The notes under the pieces were generated by a model, which saw only the letters and a program-made list of their open reading frames with translations, had not been told where the DNA came from and ran no database searches. A program made the position numbers and the translations under genes. Positions 13,086 through 42,710 of a DNA stretch of 64,000 nt are shown piece by piece; positions within the stretch are counted from its first letter, which is position 1, and the number at the start of each line of letters is the position of its first letter. Origin of the DNA: Mytilisepta virgata (Eukaryota; Mollusca; Bivalvia; Mytilida; Mytilidae); contig CM051519.1 in NCBI GenBank assembly GCA_028015205.1, positions 81,923,539-81,987,538 of the forward strand, written 5' to 3'.

Positions 13086-15043
13086 AGCTCACCTGACCCA
13101 AAGGGTCAAGTGAGCTATTCTCATCACTTGGCATCCGTCGTCCGTTAACGTTTACAAAAATTTTTTCCTCTGAAACTACTGGGCCAAATTGAACCAAACT
13201 TGGCCACAAGCATCATTAGGGTATCTAGTTTAAAAAATATGTCTGATGACCCCGCTTGCCAACCAACATGGCAGACATGGCTAAAAATAGAACATAGGGG
13301 TAAACTGCAGTTTTTGTCTTATATCTCAAAAACTAAAGCAATTAGAGCAAAACTGACATGGGGTAAAAATGTTCATCAGGTAAAGATCTACCTGCCATGA
13401 AATTTTCAGACGAATCGGTCTACCCTTTGTTGGGTTATTGCCCCTGAATTGTTAATTTTAAGGAAATTTTGCAGTTTTAGGTTATTATCTGGAATATTAT
13501 TATAGATAAAGACAAATTGTAAACAGCAAAAATGTTCAACAAAGTAAGATCTACAAATAAGTCAACATGACCAAGATCATTGATTTACCCCTTATAGGAG
13601 TTTTTGCCCTTTAAAGACGGCATCCAGCGTAAACTTTCTTTTAAAGACCTTTTTTCTCTCAAACCACTGGGCCATTTGAGACCAAACTTTGGTGGAACGG
13701 TCCTTGGGTGGCCCCCTTCCAAAACTATATCCCTCATCCCCAACTTCCAACCGACATGGCTGCTGTTACTAAAAATAGAAAAAGGGGGGGGGGGGGGGTG
13801 AATTTTAAAAATCTTATATGAAACTAAAAGGCCAGTTGGAACCAAAGTTGGTAATGGTTCTTAGGAGGTTCTTTTTAAGAAATATGTCCAATGACCCGGA
13901 CTGTTAACCAAGATGGCTGCCACAGCCGAACTTAGTTTAACATAAGGCCCTATGGGAAAATTCATTGAAAAATCTTCTTGTCTTAAACCACTTTACCAAT
14001 TGGAACCAGACTTGGCAGCAATAGTCCTTAGATGGTCCTCTTATAGAGGTGTGTCCGATGACCCGGACTGTCAACCAAGATGGCCACCACAACCGAACCT
14101 AAATTAACATAGGGCCCGCTATGGGAAAATTCATTGAAAAACCTTCTTGTCTGAAACCACTAGACCAATCGGAACTAGACTTGGCAGCAATGGTCCTTAG
14201 ATGGTCCTCTTATAGAAGTGTGTCCGATGACCCAGACTGTCAACCAAGATGGCCGCCACAACCGAACTTGGTTAAACATAAGGCCCTATAGGAAAATTCA
14301 TTGAAAAATCTTGTCTGAAACCCCTTGACATATTGGAGCCAGACCTGGCAGAATTTGTCCTTAGGAGGTCCTTTTTCAGAAATTTGTCTGATTTTGTGGA
14401 CTGTGAACCAACGTGGCCGCCACAGCAGACCTTAGTTTAACATAGGACCCTATGGAAAATTTACTAAAAAATCTTCTCGTCTGAAAACACTAAGCCAATT
14501 AGAATAAGACTTGGTAGCAATGGTCCTTAGATGGTCTCTTTCAGAATTTTGTGCAATGACCCACTCGGACTGTCAACCAAAATGGCCACCAAACCCGAAC
14601 TTAGTTTAACATAGGGCCCTATGGAAAAATTCATTGAAAAATCTTCTTGTCTGAAACCACTTGTTATATTGGAGCCAGAATCCTTAAGAGGTCCTCTTTC
14701 AGAAATGTGTCCGATCACCCGGATTGTCAAACAAGATGGCTGCCACACCGAACTTAGTTAAATATTGGACCCTATAGGAAAATTCATTTAAAAATCTTCT
14801 TCTCTGAAACCACTTAGCCAGTTGGAACAAGACTTAGCAAAATTGGTCCTTAGATGGTTCTCTTTTAGAAATATATCCTTTGACCTGGACTGTCAACCAA
14901 GATGACTGCCACAACTGAAATTAGTTTAACATAGAATCCTATAGAAAAACCAGCCGAATTGACTGCAACACTTAAATTTTTAGGTCTGCTCAAGATGAAA
15001 AGTTAAATCCAGGTGAGCGATACAGGCTCTTGAGAGCCTCTAG
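13086..15043 (+). mobile_element. HINE/Helitron2-like element with ~167-bp tandem core
   Basis: The 5' end is AGCTCACCTGACCC after a T-run; the 3' end is CCAGGTGAGCG, hairpin GGCTCTTGAGAGCC, then TCTAG. The first and last motifs are inverted copies of each other (subterminal inverted repeats). In between are about eight head-to-tail monomers; the phrase AACCAAGATGGC or close variants recurs at 13911, 14078, 14247, 14411, 14580, 14734 and 14900, a period near 167 bp. This plan (subTIRs, tandem core, 3' stem-loop, no ORF, insertion into a T-run) is that of non-autonomous Helentron/Helitron2 elements such as HINEs. Frames read across the monomers are not genes. Confidence 0.75.
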
Positions 15044-15074
15044 TTTTAATATTTGTCCGAATTTTATGATTTTT

Positions 15075-15791
15075 AGCTCACTTGGCCAAAGGCCATGTGA
15101 GTTTTTGTCATCACTTGGCGTCCGTACTCCATCCGTCTGTTTGTTAACTTTTCACATTCTAATCCCTGAAACTACCATGGGCCGCCATGGGCAATTGTTT
15201 CTGATTGGGTGAGTTTTCAAAAATGTTCTCCTCTGAAACTGCTTGGCCAAATAGAACAAAACTTGATAGGAAGCATATATGGGAGGTCCTTTATAAAGTT
15301 TGCTCATTTCGTCCCGATCAGACTACAAATATGGCCGCCATGGGGCAGTTCTTGTTTCTGATTGGCTGAGATAAAAAATATTCTCTGAAATCGCTGGGCC
15401 AAATGGAATGAAACTTGACAGGAAGCATCTATGGGCAGCCATGGGCAATTGTTTCTGATTGGATGAGTTTTCAAAAATGTTCTGCTCTGAAATTGCTTGG
15501 CCAAATGGAACAAAACTTGATAGGAAGCATATATGGGAGGTCCTTTACAAAATTTTCTCATTCCGTCCTGATCGGGTAACCATAAAAAATCTTGTTTCTC
15601 GTTGATTGATTTAAAAAAAAAATCTGTGGAACTGCATGGGCAAATGGAATGAAACCTGACAAGAAGCATCTGTGGGAGGTTTTTACAAAGGTTTCTCATT
15701 TTGTCCAGATCATGTGACAAACATGGCCACCATGGGCAATTCTTGTTTCTGCCAGGTGAGCGATACAGGCTGAGCCCTCTGAGCCTCTAGT
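15075..15791 (+). mobile_element. HINE/Helitron2-like element, second copy
   Basis: Same ends as the element at 13086: AGCTCACTTGGCC after TTTTT, and GCCAGGTGAGCG, a GC-rich hairpin and CCTCTAG at the right. Its core is a different monomer type recognised by ATGGGCAATTGTTTCTGATTGG, repeated near 15185, 15340, 15435, 15585 and 15735. A short R1 segment (15044-15074) separates it from the previous copy, so this was an independent insertion. Confidence 0.72.
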
Positions 15792-15964
15792 TAGTTTATA
15801 ATATTCCTTGATAAAAATAGAAAATTTCACCTTGGTGAATGCTTTCATTAGTATGTCAACAATTCTTTTCTATCTTTTATTGTTTCTGAGATACAAAGGG
15901 TCAAAGTTAGCAGTTTTACAGGAAAAATGAAATTGTTTTTCGTCCAATTTCAATGCAGATTTTT

Positions 15965-17130
15965 AGCTCACCTGTCCTAAAAGGATATGAGAGCTTTGCA
16001 TCCATCGTCCGTCGTAAACTTTTTCAAAGATCTTCTCCTTTGAAACCACTGAACCCAATTACAGCCATACCCAGTCTGAATTATCCTTCGGGTATCTAGG
16101 ATAAAATGTGTTTTATTTTATTGTACGTCAAGCTCACCTGTCCTAAAAGGATATCAGAGCTTTTGCCATCACTGCATCCATTGTCCGTCGTAAACTTTTT
16201 CAAAGATCTTCTCTTTGAAACCACTGAACTATTACAGCCATACTCAGTCTGGATGATCCTTAGGGTATCTAGAATAAAATGTGTTTTATTTTATTGTCCG
16301 TCAAGAAATCTTCTCCTCTGAAACTACTTAATAAATTTCAACTAAACTTAGGCTGAAAGATCCTAAGGGTATCAAGTATAAAGTTTGTGTTTTATTTTTT
16401 TGTTCATGGGGAAACATGGCTGCCTTGGCTAAAAATAGAACATAGGTGAAAAATGCGCCTTTTGGCTCATATCTCAAAAAAATAAAGCAGTTAGAGCAAA
16501 ACTGAGAAGTAAAAATGTTTATGAGGTCAAGATCTAAATGTCATGAAATTTTCAGACGAATCGGTCAACCCATTTTCAGGTTATTGCCCCTGAATTGTTG
16601 ATTTTAAGGAAATTTTGCAGTTTTAGGTTAACTTGAATATTATTATAGACAAGGACAAACTGTAAACAGCAAAAAAGTTCAGCAAAGTAAAATCTACAAA
16701 TAAGTCAACATGACCAAAATCGTCAATTGACCCCTTATAGGAGTTTTTGCCCTTGAAAGATTATTTAGATGTAAACAGTAATTATCAGTAAAAATAATGG
16801 TCTGACATATTGTCACGGATGTTTTAAAAGATCATAACTTGAAATAAATTAAATGGTATCTGTAGAACTAAAATGAAGGGTCAAGGGTCAAGGTCATTGA
16901 AAAAGTCCATAACAACCAACGAATTATCACTAGCAACCATATATATTTTGGTAGGGACCCTATAATTTACCTGTACAAGCCAAACATGTCAAAAAGAAAG
17001 GTCAAGAGTCGAGGTAATTGAAAAAGTCCATAACAACTGATGAAAAAGTCCCTAGAAACCATATATATTTGTGGGTTCAGGATACTATATTTTAGCTGTG
17101 CAAGTCGATAATTAGGCGTAAAATGAGAGC
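15965..17130 (+). mobile_element. HINE-like element, variant lacking the usual 3' hairpin
   Basis: Begins AGCTCACCTGTCCTAAAAGG at 15965 and the same 5' segment is repeated about 166 bp later at 16131, a tandem duplication of the 5' end. Inside are monomers with AACATGGCTGCC (near 16413) and two copies of GAAAAAGTCCATAACAAC (near 16898 and 17018). The standard CAGGTGAGCG/hairpin/CTAG end is absent; the junction back to repeat R1 is near GTCTTGTTTC at about 17130, inferred from the copy at 30450. Confidence 0.6.
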
Positions 17131-17310
17131 GTCTTGTTTCTTTTAATTCATCTTGAGTACTTTCAGAAGTATGTCAACAAATTATTACTTAATTACTTTC
17201 TTTTACAGTTCTTCAGATACAGGGGCTAAAGGTGCCAAAATAACATGCTGCGGTCATATCATGATGTGCTTCGTGTAGCCCTTTATTTTAAAATGAAATT
17301 GTGTTTAAGC

Positions 17311-18180
17311 CAATGAACCCTGTTGGAATGATCATACTTTTCTGTTCAAATCCTTCAATTGGATCTAACATCTTTAAAGAGTGATCATAAGGTGGTTTTC
17401 TCCTTTACTTTATGAGATGTTTACTAATGAGATATTCAAGATATCTGGCACAACCAACATAGCTAAAATTTGAATCCCTATTGTAAATCATCAAAGATTT
17501 TTTTGTCGAAGTATTTCATCATTAAAGGGATTTTCCAGAATAATTTTTTATACGTTTGTTCTTTGACTTATAATTGTCAACTTAGACTAAGATGGGTATC
17601 ACCAACATGACTCCAAAATCTGTGTTGAAATTTAATCTTTGGTGAAATGAAAAACTTGGGTCACAGATTCAGCAGATTTTCATATGACTAAATTTTGGTC
17701 ACTAGGTTTGATCTGACTGACTGATATATACTGTTAGCTGTTATCCCAAGATCCATAGTGTAAGGCTGATATTTCACAACTGAATTCTTTTTACATAGGC
17801 CTAGTTCTGTAAGAATTATGTTGCTTCTACCTATTTCCATATTTCACGCCTTTAAAATATTTAAAAAAATATGTATCATCACCAACATGTTATATATAAT
17901 CATGTGGAAGTAAACAATTAATCAGAAGCGACGCTTTTATGTTTAATCAACGGTAGCTGACGTGAAAGTAAATTATATATCCTTATATTCCAAATAATCA
18001 TTCTTGATAAAATGTCTTCCTAACAAAATCTAAAGTGATTTAGATATGGAAGAAATGTAAATTTTGAGTTTAATTAAAATTCATAAAACGGTAGGTTTCT
18101 ATTAAACTGGGATTTAAAAAGTTTTAAAGTTTCAAAATGGACGTCAGTAGTTTGTACGATAATTCATATTTTTTCTAATC
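17311..18180. other. Intergenic, nothing recognised
   Basis: AT-rich sequence between repeat R1 and a retroelement remnant; no gene, RNA or repeat was recognised. Confidence 0.45.
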
Positions 18181-18329
18181 GGATACTACTTGAGTAGAAA
18201 TACCAGCATCACCTGTATATGGCGTCTACGTTTCTCGGCTTATCCGATATTCAAGGGCATGGGTTAGTTACCATGACTTTCGACAAAGATGATTACTACT
18301 GTCACAAAAGCTGCTTAACTAGGTTTTTA

Positions 18330-18600
18330 TCATGGAAAAGTTTGATGTCATCACGTAGGAAATTTTACGCTCGCCATCACGAATTGATTGACCGTTATAG
18401 TGTTTAAATATCGAAGACGATGTTGTACCTGTTCCCACTACATTTCATGTACCTCCACCGATTTGTGATTACCTCCGGATTGACTTTGTTGAACTTCACG
18501 ACGGGTGCCGTAAACGGAACCGGGACTGGTTACCCTTCCGGAGCACCTGATTTCACTCCTGGTTTTTATAGAAGTTCGTGTTGTTAATTGTTTTTTCAGT
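18330..18600 (+). mobile_element. 3' end remnant of a retroelement (RT C-terminus and tail)
   Basis: The frame ending at 18407 finishes with KFYARHHELIDRYSV, which matches, as I recall it, the C-terminal end (KFYxRHxxLxxRY) of an abundant mollusc reverse transcriptase family. It runs into a tail with GGGTGCCGTAAACGGAACCG, then CCTTCCGGAGCACCTGATTT and GGTTTTTATAGAAGTTCG. The same tail recurs at 48945-49035 and 49138-49255. Only the last part of the element is here (5' truncated); it is non-functional. Confidence 0.7.
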
Positions 18601-18809
18601 CTTCATTGTTTGTTTGTTGTGCTTGTGGTTGTCCAGTTGTCCTTCCGGGTTTGTCTGTCTTTATCCATATGGATTGCGTTTTTTGGGTTTGCTCCTCAGG
18701 TTATTTTGTCCTCTTTACTTGTGAACGTGGTTCACCCGGGAAGGAAATCGCCGCAGGATATTTATTTTCAACTCAAAGGGTGTCCGTGATACCATTAATT
18801 ATCATTTAG

Positions 18810-20958
18810 ATTTCTCTGTCAATGATACGTCAAAAAGTCTGAAATATGAAGGTTTATATTAAGTAACTAAGGAAAGAAAATACATATACATGTAGTTTTA
18901 CTATATTAGTTCTCACATTTTATAGTAGCTGATCAATAGGTCAAAGCAGGGGAAGAGGCATTGTAACCGGTCAAAACAAGTTTTTTCGTGCATTACTCAG
19001 AATTCCTTAAAAGTAGCTTTTTGTTTGACAGATGGCACATGTTCGATTGCTTGCAAATGAACCGAGTTACAGGTTAAAAGGTGCAAGTGACATGCATACC
19101 GGTATATTTTGAAAAAAAAAAGTTGTTTAAGGCAGGAGGTACCTAAATCCACAAAATTACGGATTTTCATGAAATTTTACATGCAGCTAAAACATTCGAA
19201 TCAGCATCTAAATAACGAAAAAAATTATATTTTTATATTTTATATTTCTTCAATAAAGTTGATTTAAAATCATTGAAATAAGGGACTTTTACTGTAGATT
19301 TCATATAAAAACTGTCGAAAAAAAAAATAATAATTCCAATTCAAATCGTCATTTTGCAAAATCTAATCCCTAGAATTAAAACGATATGTTATTGCTTTCA
19401 ACTTTTTCGTTTCAATGAATACTAAATAAACATAGGGTCACCAGCTTCGTTTTCGTTGTGGAAATCATTCAACTATCAGTCTTGTCTGTAAAAACACTAA
19501 AAATCTACATTTTTATAGCGGCGTCGTGATGACTTTACGCTTATTTTGGCTTTTTTATGCTTATTTTCACTCTTCATACAGTAATCAATCTAATATACTA
19601 AAAAAACTAATCTGGTGACTCCCAATAAATTTTAAATCAATAAAAAGAGAATGTTAAGGGCGATAGTATATCATTTTCAAAATAAATTCTAGAGACTGGA
19701 TTTTGAGAAATCATATAATTTAAAGTCTAAATATTTGATTTTTTGGAGCGATGACTGCGTGCCGCATTCTATGTATTTACCCACCTGTCATTGTCTGTTT
19801 GCCAAATTTTAAACATAATAATAATAATCATTTATTTCAGACATAAATAGTCCATAGTTATATACAAGTATGATGAAAGTTTAAATATACAAGAGGAAAA
19901 ATGAAGAATTAAAATACCAATAAATATAATTAGAAATTCTAATTTTATTACATGTCAGTCAAAGTTCACATAAATCTCGGTATACCATTTTCTAATTAAA
20001 GACGAACTATACCATATAGACCAAAGTTGGGTATTTTTAACTTTGTTGTTGTTTTTTTACGATTTTATATTTGGTTTTGTTCGACTTGTGTATTTCATAC
20101 ATTTTAGTCGTTTTATGCCCCTTTTGAAAGCTCACCATTTCCATTTATTTTTCTTGTTATCTATACCATAAATCACTTAAGGAATAAGCTGATTATCAGA
20201 CTGTTGAAAACGTTTATACAAACTATTTATAGATAGTTTTACCTCTCATTTCCTGAAAACATCTTACATCATTTTTGACAAACAACTAGCACTGTGACTA
20301 CATCGTGAATTGAAACCCATCAATATTCTTAAAGCATTGTTATATACATTATTTTCATTTTGGTAAGAGACGATATTCCAAAGTTGGACCATAATGACAC
20401 ACAATAAATATTCATACAATAAGACTGAAAGAGCTGTATTTTAACATCAAATAAATACTTATTAAATTTACGTTTCAGCATATTAACATATGAATAAAAG
20501 TTTTCTCAAACCTGCAACTGATGGACTAATAATACACACATTATCACCTTGCATAAGTAAAATTATTTATAAACACCATATTTCATTGTATTTTGGAGAG
20601 TATTAAAGGAACCTACATTATTCTTTTCTTAAATTCTTTATCAATTTTATAATCTTTTTAAAACCTCATTATTCTCTATTCTATATATTTTTTTTTCGTA
20701 TTATTATCTTCTTTTTTATTTTTATGACATTTTTTTTTTATAAAGCCTGAGAATAGTCACAGATAAGCCCAATATACCCCCTCACATACGACAGCTGAAA
20801 TTCACTCATCACTGAGACCAGTTTACGTCTCAAAAATGATAAACGTTAATGAAAAAATTTCAGTCTTGGATTTGATAAGTAAATCAACCGGAAATTTTAA
20901 ATACGGATTCCGTCTGGCGGTCGTGTTTATAATCACTGATTAGTTTCCGGGAGAGAAA
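18810..20958. other. Upstream region of CDK7
   Basis: AT-rich, no gene seen. The last 80 bases before the CDK7 start codon are less AT-rich and contain ACCGGAAAT (20887-20895), a plausible ETS-type site, and TTTCCGGGA just before the ATG. There is no clear TATA box at a standard distance, which fits a housekeeping promoter; the transcription start is not determined. Confidence 0.4.
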
Positions 20959-37539
<16,581 letters not shown>

Positions 37540-37733
37540 CATAAGGAACAGGTTTCATCACAGATATTATAAATATTATGAAGAACTGAAGATGAAGCAA
37601 ATGTTCTATAAAAGGTCAAAATGACAGGGGGTCATATTGGGATGAAGAGAACTATAGGTGATGGAAGGACTCAGTATTGTGATATGTTTTCTTTGTTTTA
37701 ACAAAGAAGTAAATTTTTTTTGTAAGGTTATAA

Positions 37734-37739
37734 AATAAA
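37734..37739 (+). terminator. Candidate CDK7 polyadenylation signal
   Basis: AATAAA about 195 bases after the CDK7 stop codon, inside TATAAAATAAAT. It is the first canonical hexamer downstream that I found; use is not shown. Confidence 0.5.
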
Positions 37740-39180
37740 TTTTGTAGTTTTTATAGCCTGGCTGTATATTGAATTTGATCAAATGAGTAAATTATCCATA
37801 ATACTTCATGGACACAAGAAGTTGTTTTGGATTTATACCAAACTCAACACATGTTTAAAGACAAACCTCAAGAATATTCTGTAAATTTAGAATTAAATAT
37901 GAAAATTTCTATAGAATGACATTCACAATAATAATTTTTCAACAGAAACATGGATTGTATTGTATATTCTCGAATTCATTCTGAATTTCTGAGATTCACA
38001 ATAAGAAGTACATACCATTATTCTGAAATTACAGAAAATTATAATTGTCACAAAGCAACCTCAAAATTTATGCTGTTTTTTCAACAAGAAAGAATTTTGA
38101 AAATCAGTATAGGTATAATAACTGAGGTTTATTTGTAACTTTCTTGGTTAACAGAAATTATTTTAAATGAATTCATTGATTTTGTTTGCTTAATTAGCAT
38201 GCAACATGTAGTTTGCATTGTCAAAAAAATTTCATACTAAAGTCAAATGTGTCTTGGTACAAAAAGTCTGATACCTATCTAAACATACTAATTCGCTTGT
38301 ATTTCGAGTATCACTTGTTTATTATTTCCTGTAATTTCACAACCATTTATTTTCTACGCCATTGAAGTTCTAAATTACTCTGCGACATTTAGTAGTTAGT
38401 AAAATATTTTCAGATGTTATGTTTAACTATGTTAAAGTCATTTTATTTAGACTTCCAAGTAGTGCATCTTTGGAATATACAAAAAATTAAGCAAAGAAGA
38501 CTGAAAGTTACAATTCTTGTGTCTGAAATTTAAAAAAAAAACCTAGAATGACCAAATTAACTGAACCTTGATAAGAAACATATATTTGAAGATCAGTATG
38601 AAGTTTGAAACTTATTCCGTTATGTTCAAGCCTCTGTAAATTCAATTTAATAATTTTCTGTCATGCGTGTGTTACCTTTATTATTATTGGGCACATCAAA
38701 TTGAATTTTAGTTCTTTGGATTTCACCGCTCCGATTTTCGGACTTTGTAAATTAAAAAATTCTCAAGAATTTTTCAAGAAGTTAAAAATAAAGTGTTCGC
38801 TTGTTCCTAAAATTTGTTAAAATCATTTATATTTTGTATTTTTTTCCATTTTTTGCTATATTTTAGTTAAAAAAATTTGTTCCGCACGTAAAGTTGATTT
38901 TCGCCCCAAAAAAAAACTAGTCCTGAAAAAAAATAATTAAAATCTTTTTTGGTTGTACCTATTTTTACCATAAGAACTCCGAAAGAACTAAAAATCAATT
39001 GGTAATACATCTGTATTAAAGAAAATGACTTGCTTCTTTTGCCTTTATATGATTTATGGCTTTTTCGTTATAATGTTTAGATTTCTCGATGATCAGTTTC
39101 TGATGATAGTCAATTTTTATTTCGGTGTTTTAAAATTTCTGAACTAAATGCGGCAGTATGAACTAGTCAATATTGCACGA
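37740..39180. other. Region downstream of CDK7, nothing recognised
   Basis: AT-rich sequence with only short random frames; no gene, RNA or repeat family recognised. Confidence 0.45.
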
Positions 39181-39189
39181 TGCCAGTTT

Positions 39190-39330
39190 TTGATGCACAT
39201 GATCGGTCTATGTTTCATTAGATGTGCACCATGCCGAAAATGTTAAAAGCTGAAACATTGACCTAAAGTTATTAAAGAGAAGATTCATGTGCCAAAATGG
39301 CCAAAAGCCAGAACCATCTAAGGACAGAGC
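39190..39330 (+). repeat. Dispersed repeat fragment, second copy
   Basis: Counterpart of 27735-27870: TGATGCACATGATCGG and AAGCCAGAACCATCTAAGG with GACAGAGC. Type unknown. Confidence 0.5.
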
Positions 39331-39699
39331 AAAACAGTAATTACTAGAATATTTTATTTGGCTGCACCCTTTTAAAGAATTGTATTTATAGATCCTAACG
39401 TCGAAACAAAATGGATGCCTTTACCAAGCAATAGGTAAAAACCCTTGTAAATTACCTCTTCTGAAATATCTTGAGGGATTTGTGATCAAATATACTGTCT
39501 TATGGTGACCGTACCGTCTCATGGGGATCTACATTTTTATGCCATTTACATTGTCGCAAATGTATAATAGACGATGACAGAGTAGTTTATTTAGAAAGTT
39601 CGGATCAAGTATAGAATATACAGTATTGTAGTTCCTGTGGATATATACAGATAAAGTATATATGTAAGTGAGTAATTAGGTTCTAGCGTTATATGCTAT

Positions 39700-40250
39700 A
39701 TCATTCCTTTTCGATCACTAAGCCAAATGAACCAAGTAAGCTATTGCCATCTCTTGACGTCCGTTCCCACAAGAAATCACGGCTGAAACTATTGGACCAA
39801 ACGTTGAAGGAATGATCTTCCCATGGTGCCCTTTCCAAACTGGCCAAGTGTCCAAACCTAGGTTCGGTATTGCTGCCCTTACTGAAAATATAAAACAAGC
39901 AAAAAATATCTAAAATAACAATTTTATCTGAAACTATAGGGACACTTGGGATTCTATAGAAATGTTCTTGAGGGTGTCACCTTTAAAAATTTTGTCCAGC
40001 AGTCTGGAGGTATTTGACCGCAAATAGAAAAAACAATAAAAGAATAATTAAAAATCTCATATGAAACTAGTGGGTCAATCTGGATCAATATTTGATGCAA
40101 TGATCTCTTTGTGGTTTCTTTTCCGAAATATTTTGAGGATAGTTGTTACTAAAAATAGAACAAAATGCAAAAAGATATCTAAAGATCCCTGAAAAAAACT
40201 GTGCCAAACTTTGATGAAATAATTGTCAGATGTGCCCCATTTGAAATTAT
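39700..40250 (+). mobile_element. Decayed HINE-like element
   Basis: Carries diverged versions of the family phrases: CATCTCTTGACGTCCGT, CTGAAACTATTGGACC, GAATGATCTTCCCATGGTGC and several TGAAACTA/ACTAAAAATAGAACAA monomer remnants. Neither terminus is intact, so the limits are approximate. Confidence 0.5.
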
Positions 40251-41230
40251 TGATTGAGTTGTTTTCTCAAGTTCAGTGGCAAATATTTATTGCATCTTCA
40301 GGACGAGAATCGGTTCAAGACTTCATCAACAGATCAAACACTGTTCAAATATGGGTGGGAAGGGACACAAATGGGAACCGATTTTGACTGCCAGTGTAAA
40401 AGGGTGGATAATTTAACCTTCTTTAACGGCCATTAGCCTACTCTTTCGAAAACTACTAAGGGTTTTTTAGCGGCCAGTTATCCACTATGGTCCACGATCT
40501 GGCTTTCCGTATTATGACCAACCTCCCGTAAAGGGGGTCTCCCTTATCTGCAAAACTGGGTACGTGCTAGGCAGCTCTGTGAGTTGAGCCCCGTGCTCAA
40601 TTTCATGTGCCTAGCATTTCAAAATAAATTTGGGGGTGCGAACCTTGGACCGACATGATTTAGTCACTAAACAGCGGAAACTTTTGAGAGAAAATTTGAT
40701 GGAATAGTGCATGTGTCGTCACCTTAGAATGTTGTGTCCGGTCGTCTGGACCTTAAACTAATATTTCTGCAAGGACAAAAAACAATAAAAGACATGCAGA
40801 GCAAAACAAAAAGTGTTTCTTTTCTCCAATGCCTCTGGTCCATGGTCATTGTGGAACAAGCTTCGCTGGAAATATGCCGGTCTCCATTCATGCATATACC
40901 AAATATTTTGATCTGTTCTCCAATTAATATCGAATAGTTAAGGGGATTAGGCCGAATCTGAAAACAACTATTATTCTAATGTGGCGTCCTGCTTTTAATT
41001 TTCAAATATGTATTGGAATTTTTGCTTTGTTTACTTTTCTAGCGTTTAAGAGTTCCAAAATCCAAATTGCCGCCATTTGAAAAGCTTTATACTACTACCA
41101 CTTTTACCTTATTTCCCTTTTCGCCCATATTGAGATCAAGGTTTTTTTCTAAAATAACGTTACTCGTGTTAAAATCTCCAACAATGTGCCAGTAAATTTT
41201 ACCACAGGCGGTTTAAATTATGCCATTTTT

Positions 41231-42246
41231 AGCTCACCTGATCAAAGGCCATGTAAGCTTTTGCCATCACTTGGCGTCCGTCGTCCGTAAACTTTCACAT
41301 ATTGATCATCTCCTCTAAAACTAATGGAGCAAATTTAACCAAACTTTACAGGAATGATGTATGGAAGGTCCTTTACTAAGATTGCCGAAATTTTCCCGAT
41401 CCGCCAAAAAAACATGGCTGCCAGAGCACGGCATAGTTTAACATTGGACCCTATGAGAAAACATGTTTATCTTTAAGTTTATCTCCTCTGAAACTACTTG
41501 AGCAAATTTAACCAAACTTTACAGGAATGATGTATGGAAGGCCCTATACTAAGATTGCCGAAATTTTTCCGATCCGCCAAAAGACATGGCTGCCAGAGCA
41601 GGACATAGTTTAACATTGGACCCTATGGGAAAACAGGTTAAAGTTTATCTCCTCTGAAACTACTTGAGCAAATTTAACCAAACTTTACAGGAATGATGTA
41701 TGGAAAGTCCTTTACTGAAATTGCCGAAATTTTTCCGATCCGCTGTAAAACATGGCTTTCAGCGCAGAACATAGTTTAACATTGGACCCTATGGGAAAAC
41801 ATGTTAAAGTTCATCTCCTCTGAAACTACTTGAGCAAATTTAACCAAACTTTACAGGAATGATGTATGGAAGGTCTTATACTAAGACTGCAGAAATTTTT
41901 CCGATCCGCCAAAAAACATGGCTGCCAGAGCAGGACATAGTTTAACATTGGACTCTATGGGAAACATGTTAAAGTTCATCTCCTCTGAAACTACTTGAGC
42001 AAATTTAACCAAACTGTACTGAAATGACGTATGGAAGGTCCTTTGCAAAGTTGGCTCATTATGTTCAAATCTGAGAAAAACATGGCCGCCAGAGCGGAAA
42101 TACTTTTAACTTTGGACCGTATGAGAAAAATATATTTTGATCATCTGCTCTGAAACTTTTGAAGCAAATTCAACCAAAGAATTAATGGAAGTTTGTAGAA
42201 GCATTTTGTCAGGTGAGCGATAATTGCTCAGCCGACTGAGCCTCTA
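41231..42246 (+). mobile_element. HINE/Helitron2-like element with ~166-bp tandem core
   Basis: 5' end AGCTCACCTGATC after TTTTT, 3' end TCAGGTGAGCG, a stem GCTCAGCCGACTGAGC, then CTCTAG. The core has five close monomers marked by ACATGGCTGCCAG or variants at about 41412, 41584, 41750, 41916 and 42080 (period 164-172 bp), each also with GGAATGATGTATGGAAGG and TTTAACATTGGACC. This is the cleanest array of the family in the window. Confidence 0.78.
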
Positions 42247-42710
42247 GTTTACTGCTATGCATTGCATGTTAAATTGCCATGCATTGCCGAGAAAGCACTG
42301 TGAAACTGAGGTGGTTTGATAAATCTACCTTTTACAATTAATCCACATATTGTTGAGCTGTCATTCATAGTTAACTAGGTACAGAGCTTAACCCAAGAAC
42401 CCTCCCACTGGAGCAAGAAAATGATTTTTAGTGCCATATGACATTTTTCGTAGTTAATGAGGAACAATGTTGACAATCGAATGAAAACAAGGAGCAAGTG
42501 CGGAGATCTAATTTTAATAATATTGAAGTTTAACCTAATCTGAACAGTGGAACATTTAAATGAGGTTAAGGGTAATGACAAGGATTGGCTGACATTTATG
42601 TTTATACGTCAATATACAACTTCCACATAAACATAATAAACTTGGTTGAAATCCGTTGAAAAATATAGAATTGAGAGCGCTATCAATGCGGGGCTCTAAA
42701 AATAAAGGAA

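Larger units (their letters stand above)
12845..17310 (+). repeat. Old dispersed repeat (R1) split by three later insertions
   Basis: The segments 12845-13085, 15044-15074, 15792-15964 and about 17131-17310 together correspond, in order, to the nearly continuous copy at 30450-31330. Shared phrases include GATTTCCACTCA/GGTTTCCACTCA with a following ACTTTTGTT, ATTGATTTTGGGA with CTGGCCCCT, GTCCRAATTTTATGATTTTT, TTGATAAAAATRGRAAA, TATGTCAACA and GATCATATCATG-like ends. The sequence between the segments is mobile DNA entered separately below. R1 has no coding capacity that I can see and may itself be a non-autonomous transposon. Confidence 0.75.

Noticed and set aside
15304..15720. 138-codon minus-strand frame
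   Set aside because: Lies wholly inside the tandem core of a HINE-like element; the repeats create the frame.
18588..18809. 73-codon frame rich in Cys and Val after the retroelement tail
   Set aside because: No signal for a secreted peptide gene that stands up, and it begins inside the retroelement tail.
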